A stretch of DNA of 64,000 bases from Paludisphaera mucosa. GTDB lineage: Bacteria > Planctomycetota > Planctomycetia > Isosphaerales > Isosphaeraceae. A program made the position numbers and the translations under genes. Positions within the stretch are counted from its first letter, which is position 1; the number at the start of each line of letters is the position of its first letter. Below are positions 52,930-61,181 of this stretch, one piece after another. The notes below the pieces were generated by a model. It did not search any database. It was given only the letters and a program-made list of their open reading frames with translations, and was not told the origin of the DNA. Where the stretch lies: the NCBI RefSeq assembly GCF_029589435.1, contig NZ_JARRAG010000002.1:3658001-3722000 (forward strand), written 5' to 3'.

Positions 52930-53946
52930 TCAGGCCCGGGTCGCGTGGCAGGCGACGACGGCCTCGGCGACGATCGCGGCCGGGTCGCTCGACTCGGGGA
53001 CCAGGACGGGCCTCGGGAAGCCCCCGTCTCGGATCGCCGCGGCCTCGCGGCCGATCAGCACGACGAAAGTCGGGGTCAGGGCCCGGTCGACGGCGGCCGC
53101 GGCGGCGCGCTCGTAGGTGAACAGGTTCCAGACGCCTTTCCAGCGGCCCTCGTCGACGGCCGGCTCGCTCGCCTCCATGCTGGCGGCGCGGCGCAGCTCC
53201 AGGTCGAGCGCGAAGTCGGCGGCGAGCCAGCGATCGCCCAGGCCGCTCTGCCGCCACTTCGACTCGGGCATCCGGTGGGCCGCCGCCCGGACCTCGGCGA
53301 AGAGCCGGTCGCGCGGGTGCGCCGGGAACCCCGACGGCGGATCGCCTTTCAGGGCGTCCCGCCGCAGCGACTCGGCCCCGAGCGCCTGGACGATCCTGGA
53401 ATGCACTTCCGAGGCCAACTCGACCGCCCCGGCGTCGTCCGGGTTCGCTGCGGCCACGGCGATCAGGCTTGGCCGGCGGTCGAGGCTCGCGAGCAGCTCG
53501 TTGACGGTCATGTTCGTGAGCGGGTCGAGCGACCAGGGGGCGATCTCGACCGCGGGCACCAGCGCGAACCGCCGGAAGGGCAGCCGGGGGTGGGGCACGG
53601 TGATCTGGGGCGTGCGGCGCACTTCCTGGCCGTAGAGCAGCAGGTCGAGGTCGAGCGTCCGCGCCCCCCAGCGCTCGTCGCGGACGCGGCCCAGGCGGGC
53701 CTCGACCTCGTGGAGCCGCTCCAGCAGGCTCAGCGGGTCGAGGACCGGCTCGGTCAGCAGGGCCGCGTTGAGGAACGGGGCCTGGCCGGGGGGGCCGCCG
53801 ACGGGCGTCGTCTCGTAGTAGCGGCTGACCGTCCAGACGTGGACGTGGGGGGTGGCCCTGAGGATCTCGACCGCCTCGTCGAGGATCGCCTCGCGATCCC
53901 CCTGGTTGCTCCCCATCCCGATGATCGCCAGCGAGCCCTCGCTCAT
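52930..53946 (-). CDS. folK: HPPK (folate pathway pyrophosphokinase) with extra C-terminal domain
   Basis: A 338-residue protein. Residues 1-155 are a complete 6-hydroxymethyl-dihydropterin pyrophosphokinase: 'AIIGMGSNQGDREAILDEA', 'SRYYETTPVGGPPGQAPFLNAALL', 'LEARLGRVR-type' helix and 'WGARTLDLDLLLYG' with the Asp-x-Asp metal site, then 'VPHPRLPFRRFALVPAVEIAP'. The enzyme is normally about 160-170 residues. The remaining 180 residues ('DRLFAEVRAAAHRMPESKWRQSGLGDRWLAADFALDLELRRAA') may be a degenerate deoxynucleoside-kinase-like domain, as fused to HPPK in some other bacteria; no P-loop is visible. GAGGACGGA precedes the ATG. It follows dapL by 29 bases. Confidence 0.9.
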   Translation of the reverse strand: MSEGSLAIIGMGSNQGDREAILDEAVEILRATPHVHVWTVSRYYETTPVGGPPGQAPFLNAALLTEPVLDPLSLLERLHEVEARLGRVRDERWGARTLDLDLLLYGQEVRRTPQITVPHPRLPFRRFALVPAVEIAPWSLDPLTNMTVNELLASLDRRPSLIAVAAANPDDAGAVELASEVHSRIVQALGAESLRRDALKGDPPSGFPAHPRDRLFAEVRAAAHRMPESKWRQSGLGDRWLAADFALDLELRRAASMEASEPAVDEGRWKGVWNLFTYERAAAAAVDRALTPTFVVLIGREAAAIRDGGFPRPVLVPESSDPAAIVAEAVVACHATRA

Positions 53947-53975
53947 TCCGTCCTCGATTCGCGAGCCGCCGCGGT

Positions 53976-55148
53976 TTACAGGGAGAGCTTGCCGATGCGG
54001 TCGACGGCCTCCAGCAGCCGCGGAGTCTCGACCGTCAGGGCGACCCGGATGTAGCCGTCGGCGGTGCGGCCGAAGCCGAGGCCGGGCGTGGTCACCACGT
54101 CGGCCTCATCCAGCAGCCGGGCGCAGAGGTCGCTCGACGTGTAGCCCTTCGGGCAGGGGATCCAGACGTAGAACGTGGCCTCCGGCGAGGGGACGTCCCA
54201 GCCCAGCTTCCGCATGGCCCCGACGAAGGCGTCGCGACGCTCCTTGTACAGGGCCCGGATCGGCGGCGTCAGCTCGTCGTAGCGGTCGAGGGCCGTCTTG
54301 GCGGCGAACTGGATCGCCGTGAAGATGCCCGAGTCGCAGTTGGCCTTCACCTGCTTCAAGGCCGCGATGATCGGCTCGCCGCCGATCGCGAAGCCCACGC
54401 GCCAGCCGGTCATGTTGAACGTCTTCGAGAGGCTGTGGAACTCGATCGCCACGTCCTTCGCGCCCGGGACCTGGAGGATGCTGGGCGCGGGCTGGTCGAA
54501 GTACATCTCGTTGTAGGCGGCGTCCTGGGCGATGGTGAAGTTGTGCGCCTTCGCCAGCTCGACGACCTTGCGGAAGTACGGCAGGTCGGCCGTGCCGCCG
54601 GTCGGGTTGTTGGGGAAGTTCAGGAACATCAGCCGGGCGAGGGCGTAGACGTCGGCCGGGATCGCGTCGAGGTCGGGGCGGAAGCCCAGCGACCGCTCCA
54701 GCGGCATCGTGTAGACGTCGGCCCCGGCGAACTGGCTGGCCGAGCGGTAGACCGGGTAGCACGGGTCGGGGACCAGGCTGATCTCCGCCGGGTTCAGCAC
54801 CGCCAGCGGGAAGTGGGCCAGCCCCTCCTTCGAGCCGATCAGCGGCAGGATCTCGGTCTCGGGGTCCAGATCCAGCCCGTAGCGCGTCTGGCAGAACGCG
54901 GCGATCGACTTGCGAAGCTCGGGAGAGCCCTGGTCGAGGGCGTACTGGTGGAACGCCGGGTTCTCGACGTTCTTCTGGAGGCTCTCGACGACCGGCCGCG
55001 GCGTGGGCCGGTCGGGGTCGCCGACGCCCAGGTTGATGACGTCGCGGCCCGCGGCGATGGCGGCTTTCTTCTTCTTGTCGATCTCGGCGAACAGGTACGG
55101 CGGGAGCTTCTGGAGCCGCTGAGACTTCACGAATGGGGGGGTCGCCAT
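53976..55148 (-). CDS. dapL: LL-diaminopimelate aminotransferase
   Basis: A 390-residue PLP-dependent class I/II aminotransferase that makes LL-diaminopimelate directly from tetrahydrodipicolinate for lysine and peptidoglycan precursor synthesis. Key parts are 'INLGVGDPDRPTP', 'YALDQGSPELRKSIAAFCQTRYG', 'GSKEGLAHFPLAVLNP', 'NFPNNPTGG', 'QDAAYNEMYFD' and the PLP-binding 'SLSKTFNMTGWRVGF' (Lys 242). The size matches the family. GAGG lies upstream of the ATG. It is divergent from the hydrolase gene and heads the dapL-folK-smpB group. Confidence 0.92.
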   Translation of the reverse strand: MATPPFVKSQRLQKLPPYLFAEIDKKKKAAIAAGRDVINLGVGDPDRPTPRPVVESLQKNVENPAFHQYALDQGSPELRKSIAAFCQTRYGLDLDPETEILPLIGSKEGLAHFPLAVLNPAEISLVPDPCYPVYRSASQFAGADVYTMPLERSLGFRPDLDAIPADVYALARLMFLNFPNNPTGGTADLPYFRKVVELAKAHNFTIAQDAAYNEMYFDQPAPSILQVPGAKDVAIEFHSLSKTFNMTGWRVGFAIGGEPIIAALKQVKANCDSGIFTAIQFAAKTALDRYDELTPPIRALYKERRDAFVGAMRKLGWDVPSPEATFYVWIPCPKGYTSSDLCARLLDEADVVTTPGLGFGRTADGYIRVALTVETPRLLEAVDRIGKLSL

Positions 55149-55347
55149 CGCACCAACCTCGAAATCATCACCAGGGGATCATGCGGCCCCCCAGTGTATC
55201 CCCCGCCGCGCGATCCAACAACGGGCCCGTCGCTCGCGATCGGACGACGAGTCCCGACCGCCGCGGCGACCTTGTGACCCGATGGTGATGGTCGCATACC
55301 CTTGATGTCCGGCCCGATACGTCCAATCCCCGAGCGAGAGGCCCATC

Positions 55348-56871
55348 ATGCACCAATCCTCCCGACGGCGTCTGCAACTCGGCCTGGCCGCGGTCCTGAT
55401 CGCGACGTTTGGGTCTCACGCCGCGATGGCCGCCGACGGCGCGCCGTTCGAGGGCGAGAAGTCGACGTGGCACGACGGCTTCGACCGGTATGACTACGTG
55501 ATGGACGAGCAGACCTTCGCCGTCACGCCCTTCCAACGCGACGCCGACGAGCGATACGGCGTGAAGGGGCCGGCGAAGGGCCGGCGGCGGTGCATCGTGG
55601 TCGTTCCGAAGACGCCCGCGCCGGGGAATCCCTGGTCGTGGCAAGCTTGCTACTGGGATCACGAGCCGCAGACCGAGGTCGAACTGCTCCGCCGCGGGTT
55701 CCACGTCGCCTTCGTCACGCCCGAGCCGGACAAGTGCTGGGACGCCTGGTACGCCTGGCTGACGGAAAAGCACGGGCTGTCGAAGAAGCCCGCGTTCATC
55801 GGCATGAGTCGGGGCGGGGTCAACGAGTACGACTGGGCCACCGCCAATCCCGACAAGGTCTCGTGCATCTACGCCGACAACCCGGCGATCCGGCCGTCGG
55901 CGTTCGCGAAGCTCGACGAGCTGGCGAGGCGCGACGTGCCCTTGCTCAACATCTGCGGAAGCCTCGATTTCCTGCTGGAACGCCACACCCTGCCGATCGA
56001 GAACCGCTACCGCGAGCTGGGCGGGCGGGTCACCGTCATGATCAAGGAGGGCGCGGCGCACCATCCCCACAGCCTGCGCAACCCGAAGCCGATCGCCGAC
56101 TGGCTCGTCGAGCACGTCCGGCCTGACGTCGTCGCCAGGCCCGACTTCCTCGACGCGAGCTGGGCGAAGACTTACTTCTACGGTAGGGAGAGCGTCTACC
56201 AGCACCTCAAGGAGGAGGACACCTACGCCACCTGCCGCGGCCCCGGATTCGTCGATTGCTACGAGAGGTACGACGCACCGGCTCCGGGTCCTTGGGGCCT
56301 GACCGGCCTGACGATCATCGCCCCCAAGACGCCCGCGGCGGGCAGGCCCTGGGTCTTCCGGGCCGATCGCTTCAACGGCGAAGTCGGGGCGGTGGATCTG
56401 GCGTTGCTCGCGAAGGGCTATCACATCGCGGCCCCTCCGCTCCTCGCCCAGGCCGGGCCGCTGCGCGAGGAGTGGGACGCCGTCTACAAGCGGATGATCG
56501 ACCACGGCTTCGCCCGCAAGGCCGTGCTGGAAGGCGCAGGGACGTCGGCCGGCGAGGCCTACGCGTGGGCCGTCGAGAACCCCGACAAGGTCGCTTGCCT
56601 CTACGCCGAAAACCCCGCACTGCGCAGCCTGATGGCGAAGACGCCGCCGATCGATCGCCTCGACGTCCTGGCCAGGGCCGGCGTCCCCCTGATCCACGTC
56701 TGCGGAGCCCTCGATCCCTGGCTGGAGGGCGAGACCCGGGTCGTCGAGAGGCGATACAAGGAACTCGGCGGGACCATCACCGTCGTCGTAAAGGAAGGCG
56801 AGGGCCACTTCCCCCTCGGCCCGAAAGCCCCCGAAGCGATCGTCTCGCTGATCACCCGAACCGCGAATTGA
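55348..56871 (+). CDS. Exported tandem alpha/beta hydrolase-like protein
   Basis: A 507-residue protein with a signal peptide (about 1-28). Two similar halves each have an alpha/beta-hydrolase layout. In the first (about 50-265) 'IVVVPKTPAPGNPWSWQACYW' is followed by the nucleophile elbow 'FIGMSRGGVNEYDWATANPDKV', then 'NICGSLDFLLE' and a His-rich 'KEGAAHHPHS'. In the second (about 310-507) 'IIAPKTPAAGRPWVFRADRF' is followed by 'LEGAGTSAGEAYAWAVENPDKVACLYAENPA', 'HVCGALDPWLEG' and 'KEGEGHFPLG'. Both copies keep candidate Ser, Asp and His residues. The substrate is unknown. The stop is 84 bases before the second cobalamin riboswitch. Confidence 0.8.
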   Translation: MHQSSRRRLQLGLAAVLIATFGSHAAMAADGAPFEGEKSTWHDGFDRYDYVMDEQTFAVTPFQRDADERYGVKGPAKGRRRCIVVVPKTPAPGNPWSWQACYWDHEPQTEVELLRRGFHVAFVTPEPDKCWDAWYAWLTEKHGLSKKPAFIGMSRGGVNEYDWATANPDKVSCIYADNPAIRPSAFAKLDELARRDVPLLNICGSLDFLLERHTLPIENRYRELGGRVTVMIKEGAAHHPHSLRNPKPIADWLVEHVRPDVVARPDFLDASWAKTYFYGRESVYQHLKEEDTYATCRGPGFVDCYERYDAPAPGPWGLTGLTIIAPKTPAAGRPWVFRADRFNGEVGAVDLALLAKGYHIAAPPLLAQAGPLREEWDAVYKRMIDHGFARKAVLEGAGTSAGEAYAWAVENPDKVACLYAENPALRSLMAKTPPIDRLDVLARAGVPLIHVCGALDPWLEGETRVVERRYKELGGTITVVVKEGEGHFPLGPKAPEAIVSLITRTAN

Positions 56872-56955
56872 CGAAGGGCCCGGGGAGTCGCGGCGGCCGC
56901 ATCGCCGCCTTCCTCTTTGCAAATCCGTCGGCCGGGAGTCTAATGAAATCGTCCG

Positions 56956-57139
56956 CCTGACGGGTGCTCCCGTCTCCGATCGCCGGGGACGGGGGAGAAT
57001 AGGGAAGCCGGTGAAACTCCGGCGCGGGGCCGCCGCTGTGATCGGCCAGGCCCCGGACGTCGCGCCACTGCCGCAGCTTGCGGCGGGAAGGCCGTCCGGG
57101 ACCGTGACGAGCCGAGAGCCAGAAGACCTGCCCGTCGGG
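56956..57139 (+). ncRNA. Cobalamin riboswitch upstream of the B12 uptake operon
   Basis: P1 is CCTGACGGG (56956-56964) pairing with CCCGTCGGG (57131-57139), with one wobble pair. The core AGGGAAGCCGGTG (57001-57013), the segment GCCGCCGCTGTGAT (57029-57042) and the B12 box AGCCAGAAGACCTGCC (57117-57132) are all present. A CGGCC/GGCCG hairpin and GC-rich leader follow before the GTG at 57273. The gap 56872-57272 holds nothing else. The downstream genes are a DUF1289 protein and btuCDF, consistent with repression by B12. Confidence 0.95.
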
Positions 57140-57272
57140 ACGCCGATCGACGAACCGGCCGAAGAGGCCGTCATCAAAGCCCACTGCCCGGCCCGGCGGA
57201 AAGGTCTGCCTCGATGTCCCCTGCCCCGAACCGTCCCCGCCGCCCGCACGGCGCAGCCGGGGGGTCGCGTCC

Positions 57273-58163
57273 GTGACGACGAGCCCCTGCCTCGGATTCT
57301 GCCGGCTCGACGCCTCGTCGAGCCAATGCCTGGGCTGCGCCCGCACCGCGGACGAGATCACCGCCTGGCGCGACGCCCCCCCCGCGTTCCTCGAACGGGT
57401 CTGGTCCGAACTGCCGGCGCGTCGCGAGCGCCTGGGCGTCGGCCTCCACCGCCTGAAGTGGACGCGCGACGGCCTGGTCGACTTCATCGCCGGCACCCTG
57501 CGGGCGGGCGGCGGCGCCTGGGCCTTCGGCAACTTCGGCGGGGCCTCGGAGTTCCGGGTCGATCCAGGCGAGGACTGCACGCGCGAGCTGATCGGCCCGT
57601 CGCGGGTCGTCGCGCGGACGGCCCGCGCCGCGATCCGATTCGACGTGCCCGAGCCGATCCGCGTCCTGTCGCGGGCGCGTCCCGGCGCCGAGCCGAGGCG
57701 TGGGCCGCTCGTGCTGGCGGTCCCTCGGGGCCGATCCCGCCCCGGCGCGAGGCCGGGCCTGGCGGCGTTCGGGCCCGACCGCGACGCGATCGACGGCCGC
57801 GACCGCGACGCCCGGCTCTACGACCTGGGGCTCCCCGCCCGCGGGGCCGCCTTCTGCCTGCGCACCGACGACCCCGGCCTGATCCGCAGGCTGGACGACT
57901 GCCTGGGGCTGGAGTGGCCCGACCTCTTCTCGAACCTCGGCCGGCGGATCGTCGAGGCGTCGCCGGCGCGGGTCGTGCTCGGCCCCATCGGCCGCGTCGA
58001 GGCCTTCGCGCCCATCGCCGCGATAGACGACCGGGAGCCCTTGGCGCCGATCCAGCTCGCGGGCGGGCGGGACGTGCCGAACGGGCTCGAGTCGCTCGAC
58101 GCCCTCGCGCCCTGCGCCTTCTACTTCCCCGACGAGGCCGCGTCCGGGAGCCCCTCGCCGTGA
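57273..58163 (+). CDS. DUF1289-containing protein, first gene of B12 uptake operon
   Basis: A 296-residue cytosolic protein. Residues about 4-32 are a DUF1289 four-cysteine motif, 'SPCLGFCRLDASSSQCLGCARTADEI' (C-x3-C...C-x2-C), probably binding zinc or an iron-sulfur cluster. The remaining 260 residues ('FNFGGASEFRVDPGEDC-like' region, 'LPARGAAFCLRTDDPGLIRRLDDCLG', 'LAPIQLAGGRDVPNGLESLDALAPCAFYFPD') form a domain I cannot name. Its place right behind a B12 riboswitch and its GTGA overlap with the permease gene suggest a role in B12 handling or use. The GTG start has a G-rich run upstream. Confidence 0.75.
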   Translation: MTTSPCLGFCRLDASSSQCLGCARTADEITAWRDAPPAFLERVWSELPARRERLGVGLHRLKWTRDGLVDFIAGTLRAGGGAWAFGNFGGASEFRVDPGEDCTRELIGPSRVVARTARAAIRFDVPEPIRVLSRARPGAEPRRGPLVLAVPRGRSRPGARPGLAAFGPDRDAIDGRDRDARLYDLGLPARGAAFCLRTDDPGLIRRLDDCLGLEWPDLFSNLGRRIVEASPARVVLGPIGRVEAFAPIAAIDDREPLAPIQLAGGRDVPNGLESLDALAPCAFYFPDEAASGSPSP

Positions 58164-59155
58164 GCGACCGCATCGTCCGCGTGCTGATCCTGCTGGCGCT
58201 CCTGACCGCCGTGGGCCTCGCCAGCCTGGCGGTCGGCTCGGTGCGGCTCTCGCCGGCGCAGATCGTCGCCGCGTTGTCCGATCGGGGCCCGTCGCGCGAC
58301 GTCGCCACGACGATCGTCTGGGACCTGCGGCTGCCGCGGGTGATCCTGGGCAGCCTCGTCGGCCTGGCGCTAGGGGCGGCGGGGGCGGCGTATCAGGGGC
58401 TCTTCCGCAACCCGCTGGCCGATCCCTACGTCATCGGCGCGTCGACCGGGTCGGCGCTGGGGGCGACCATTGTGATCGTGACGGCCGGACAGGCCGGGGG
58501 CATGGGCTTCGGCGCCGTGCCGCTGGGGGGCTTCCTGGGGGCCATGGCCGCGGCGGGGCTGGTCTACATGTCGACCGCCTGGTGGGGCCCCGCGCCGATC
58601 GTCTCGCTGCTGCTGGCGGGCTCGGCGGTGAGCAGCTTCCTGGGGGCGATGGTCTGGCTCCTGATGGTGCTGCACGACGAGGAGCTGGCCCGGATCGTCT
58701 CGTGGCTGATGGGGAGCCTGGCGGGTCGCGGTTGGCCGGCCCTGATCGGCGGCGGGCCGTACATCGCGATCGGCTTCCTGGGGCTCTGCATCCTGTCGCG
58801 GCCGCTGGACGCGCTCTCGCTGGGCGAGCAGCCCGCGCGGGCGCTGGGGCTGCCGCTGAAGCCGATCAGCGGCCTGATCGTCGCGGCGGCGAGCCTGGCG
58901 ACGGCCGCCGCGGTGGCGGTCGCGGGCGTCATCGGCTTCGTCGGCCTGATCGCACCCCACCTGGCGCGGGGCTTCGTGGGGGCTCGACACCGCTACCTGA
59001 TCCCCGCCTCCGGCCTCGTCGGCGCGATCCTCCTCGTGCTGGCCGACGACCTGGCGCGCACCGTGGCCGACCCGATCGAGCTCCCCGTGGGCGTGCTCAC
59101 GGCCATCCTGGGCGGGCCGTTCTTCCTCGTCGTGCTGAGGAGGTCCGTGCGATGA
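58160..59155 (+). CDS. btuC: Cobalamin ABC transporter permease (FecCD family)
   Basis: A 331-residue inner membrane permease with about ten hydrophobic segments. Family signatures are 'DLRLPRVILGSLVGLALGAAGAAYQGLFRNPLADPYVIGASTGSALGA', 'LAGSAVSSFLGAMVWLL', 'SWLMGSLAGRGW', 'LSLGEQPARALGL' and 'GVIGFVGLIAPHLARGFVG' (the ATPase-coupling EAA-like loop). FecCD permeases import B12, siderophores or haem; the riboswitch upstream decides for cobalamin. Its GTG start overlaps the previous stop (GTGA), and its stop overlaps the ATPase start (ATGA), so the operon is translationally coupled. Confidence 0.93.
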   Translation: MSDRIVRVLILLALLTAVGLASLAVGSVRLSPAQIVAALSDRGPSRDVATTIVWDLRLPRVILGSLVGLALGAAGAAYQGLFRNPLADPYVIGASTGSALGATIVIVTAGQAGGMGFGAVPLGGFLGAMAAAGLVYMSTAWWGPAPIVSLLLAGSAVSSFLGAMVWLLMVLHDEELARIVSWLMGSLAGRGWPALIGGGPYIAIGFLGLCILSRPLDALSLGEQPARALGLPLKPISGLIVAAASLATAAAVAVAGVIGFVGLIAPHLARGFVGARHRYLIPASGLVGAILLVLADDLARTVADPIELPVGVLTAILGGPFFLVVLRRSVR

Positions 59156-59991
59156 CCGCCGGCCGACCTCCCCTGCCCCGGCTCCGGGTCCAAGGGCTTG
59201 CCTGCGGCTACGGCCGAGGCCGGCCCGACGTCCTCACCGGCGTCGAATTGGACGTCGAGGCCGGCAGCATCCTGGCGCTGCTGGGGCCCAACGGATCGGG
59301 CAAGACGACGCTGCTGCGGACGCTCGCCCGACTGCTGCCGCCGCGCGCCGGATCGATCACGGTCGACGGCGAGGACGCCTGGAAGCGCGGCCGCGCGTGG
59401 TCGCACCGGCGGGTCGCGATCGCGCTGCAGGACGAACCGCAAGGCTCGCGTCTCACGATCGACGAGGTCGTCCGCCTGGGCCGCGCCGCGCATCGGGGGT
59501 GGTGGCTGCCGATGACCGACGAGGACGGCGCGGTCGTCGAGCGAGTGCTGGAGCGGACCCGCCTGGCCCCGATCCGCGACCGGACCGTCGACGCCCTGTC
59601 GGCCGGCGAGTGGCAGCGCGTGGTGCTGGCCCAGGCGATGGCGCAGGAGCCTCGCGTCCTCCTGCTCGACGAGCCCACCGCGCACCTGGACTGGCATTAT
59701 CAGTTCGAGATCCTCGAACTCGTCGACCACCTGGCGCGCGACGAGGGCCTGGCGGTCGTGCTCAGCCTGCACGACCTGAACCAGGCGTCGACCTGGGCCG
59801 ACCGCATCGCCCTGCTCGCCGAAGGCGCCCTGCTCTGCGTGGGCTCGCCCGAGGAGGTCCTGACGGCCGACCTCCTCGCCCGCGCCTACCGCTGCCCGGT
59901 CCTGGTCGACCGCCACCCCCTCACGGGCGCCCCGATGGTCCTCCCCCCGCCCCGTTCCCGTCGCGGGGCCGAAGAAACGAGGAAGCCATGA
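59152..59991 (+). CDS. btuD: Cobalamin ABC transporter ATP-binding protein
   Basis: A 279-residue ATPase with all ABC motifs: Walker A 'LGPNGSGKTTLLR', Q-loop 'ALQDEPQG', signature 'ALSAGEWQRVVLAQAMAQEPR', Walker B 'VLLLDEPTAHLDWHY' and H-loop 'VLSLHDLNQAS'. It powers the BtuC permease. A strong GAGGAGG precedes the ATG, which overlaps the btuC stop. The DNA beyond its stop carries an inverted pair of REP-like repeats before btuF. A second ATG overlapping its stop (59988) opens the btuF frame but is probably not the real start. Confidence 0.94.
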   Translation: MTAGRPPLPRLRVQGLACGYGRGRPDVLTGVELDVEAGSILALLGPNGSGKTTLLRTLARLLPPRAGSITVDGEDAWKRGRAWSHRRVAIALQDEPQGSRLTIDEVVRLGRAAHRGWWLPMTDEDGAVVERVLERTRLAPIRDRTVDALSAGEWQRVVLAQAMAQEPRVLLLDEPTAHLDWHYQFEILELVDHLARDEGLAVVLSLHDLNQASTWADRIALLAEGALLCVGSPEEVLTADLLARAYRCPVLVDRHPLTGAPMVLPPPRSRRGAEETRKP

Positions 59992-60015
59992 GCGACTCAA
60001 CCGTGACCCTCAAGT

Positions 60016-60061
60016 CCTTCCGCCCTCGCCAGGGAGGGTGGCCCGCGGGGCCGAATGAGGG
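60016..60061 (-). repeat. REP-like repeat, inverted copy, between btuD and btuF
   Basis: A diverged copy of the repeat unit seen at 28036-28257, in inverted orientation: CCTTCCGCCCTCGCCAGGGA at its start, then a GGCCC-GGGGCC stem and AATGAGGG. It forms an inverted pair with 60146-60192. Confidence 0.75.
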
Positions 60062-60145
60062 AGATCTCGCAGGCTCACGCTCGCGCCTCGCTCTTCGGCC
60101 GAGTCGCGAAGGTTCAGCCATGCCGGCGCCGTTCGCGAAATCCGA

Positions 60146-60192
60146 CGACCCTCATCCGGCCCTGCGGGCCGCCTTCTCCCGGGGGGAGAAGG
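60146..60192 (+). repeat. REP-like repeat, direct copy, directly before btuF
   Basis: A 47-base unit starting CGACCCTCATCCGGCCCTGC and ending GGGGGGAGAAGG, nearly identical to the copy at 28132-28178. Its terminal GGAGAAGG lies 2 bases before GTG 60195 and can serve as the ribosome-binding site of btuF. Confidence 0.85.
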
Positions 60193-60194
60193 TC

Positions 60195-61172
60195 GTGATC
60201 CGCCCCACCGTGCTCGCCTTGCTCGCCATGTTGACGGCTTGCCGCCAGGCGAAAGAGTCCGGCCCGCCCGCCGCGCCCCCCGCGCCGATCCCGGCCGTTC
60301 GGATCACGAGCCAAGGGGCAGGCTGGCCGCTGGAAGTGGTCGACTCGCTCGGGCGCAAGGTCGTCCTGCGGGAGCCGGCCCGACGTGTCGTCTCGCTCGT
60401 GCCGTCGAACACGGAGATCCTGTTCGCCGTCGGGGCCGGCGACCGGGTCGTGGGCGTGACGATGATGGACGACTATCCGCCCGAGGCGAAGGAGCGGAAG
60501 TCGATCGGCGGGATGGCGCCGGGGAGCGTGAACCTGGAGACCCTGACGGCGCTCAAGCCCGACCTCGTGCTGGCGACGGGGGGCGTGCAGCAGCCGCTCG
60601 TCGAGCCGCTCGAACGCCTCGGCCTGGCAGTGGTCGCGCTCGACGCCGAGCGTCCCGAGGACGTGGCCGCGAACATCCGCCTCGTCGGCCGGCTCGTCGA
60701 CCGAGGCGCCGAAGGCGAGGCGCTCGCGTCGAAGTTCGTCGAGAGGCTCGACGCCGTGCGCCGCCGCGTCGCGGCGCGGCAAGACCGGCGGCCGAAGGTG
60801 CTCTACCTCCTGTACGACGACCCCCTGATGACCGTCGGCCCGGGGACGTTCCTGGGCCGGATGATCGAGGAGGCCGGCGGCGACAACGTCTTCGGCGACG
60901 TCTCGGCGCGCTACCCCACGCCCAGCGACGAGGAGGTCCTCGTCCGCGCCCCGGAGGTCGTCCTCGCAACTTTCGGGCTCATGGGCGGCGGCGGCCGACC
61001 CGAGACCGAGAACCAGGCCCGCCTGCTGAAACGCCCCGGCTGGCGCGACGTCCCCGCCGTCCGCGAGCGCCGCATCCACGCCCTGGACGAGAACCTCACG
61101 ACCCGCGTCGGCCCCCGGCTCGTCGAGGGCCTGGAGTCGATCGAGCGCGCCCTGGCCCCGCCGGGCGGCTGA
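60195..61172 (+). CDS. btuF: Cobalamin-binding lipoprotein (periplasmic binding protein)
   Basis: A 325-residue substrate-binding lipoprotein. The signal 'VIRPTVLALLAMLTAC' puts the lipobox Cys at about residue 17, followed by a Pro-rich linker. The BtuF/FhuD-type fold follows: 'VVDSLGRKVVLREPARRVVSLVPSNTEILFAVGAGDRVVGVTMMDDYPPEA', 'LETLTALKPDLVLATGGVQQPLVEPLERLGLAVVALD', 'VLYLLYDDPLMTVGPGTFLGRMIEEAGGDNVF' and 'AVRERRIHALDENLTTRVGPRLVEGLE'. It would hand B12 to BtuCD. In-frame ATGs at 60120 and 59988 would translate the REP repeats into an implausible N-terminus, so I prefer GTG 60195. It ends the riboswitch-controlled operon. Confidence 0.88.
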   Translation: MIRPTVLALLAMLTACRQAKESGPPAAPPAPIPAVRITSQGAGWPLEVVDSLGRKVVLREPARRVVSLVPSNTEILFAVGAGDRVVGVTMMDDYPPEAKERKSIGGMAPGSVNLETLTALKPDLVLATGGVQQPLVEPLERLGLAVVALDAERPEDVAANIRLVGRLVDRGAEGEALASKFVERLDAVRRRVAARQDRRPKVLYLLYDDPLMTVGPGTFLGRMIEEAGGDNVFGDVSARYPTPSDEEVLVRAPEVVLATFGLMGGGGRPETENQARLLKRPGWRDVPAVRERRIHALDENLTTRVGPRLVEGLESIERALAPPGG

Positions 61173-61181
61173 CCCGCTCGA

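Noticed and set aside
59988-60194. Extended btuF start at ATG 59988
   Set aside because: It would translate two REP-like repeats as the N-terminus and bury the lipoprotein signal at about residue 70. It was kept only as an alternative.
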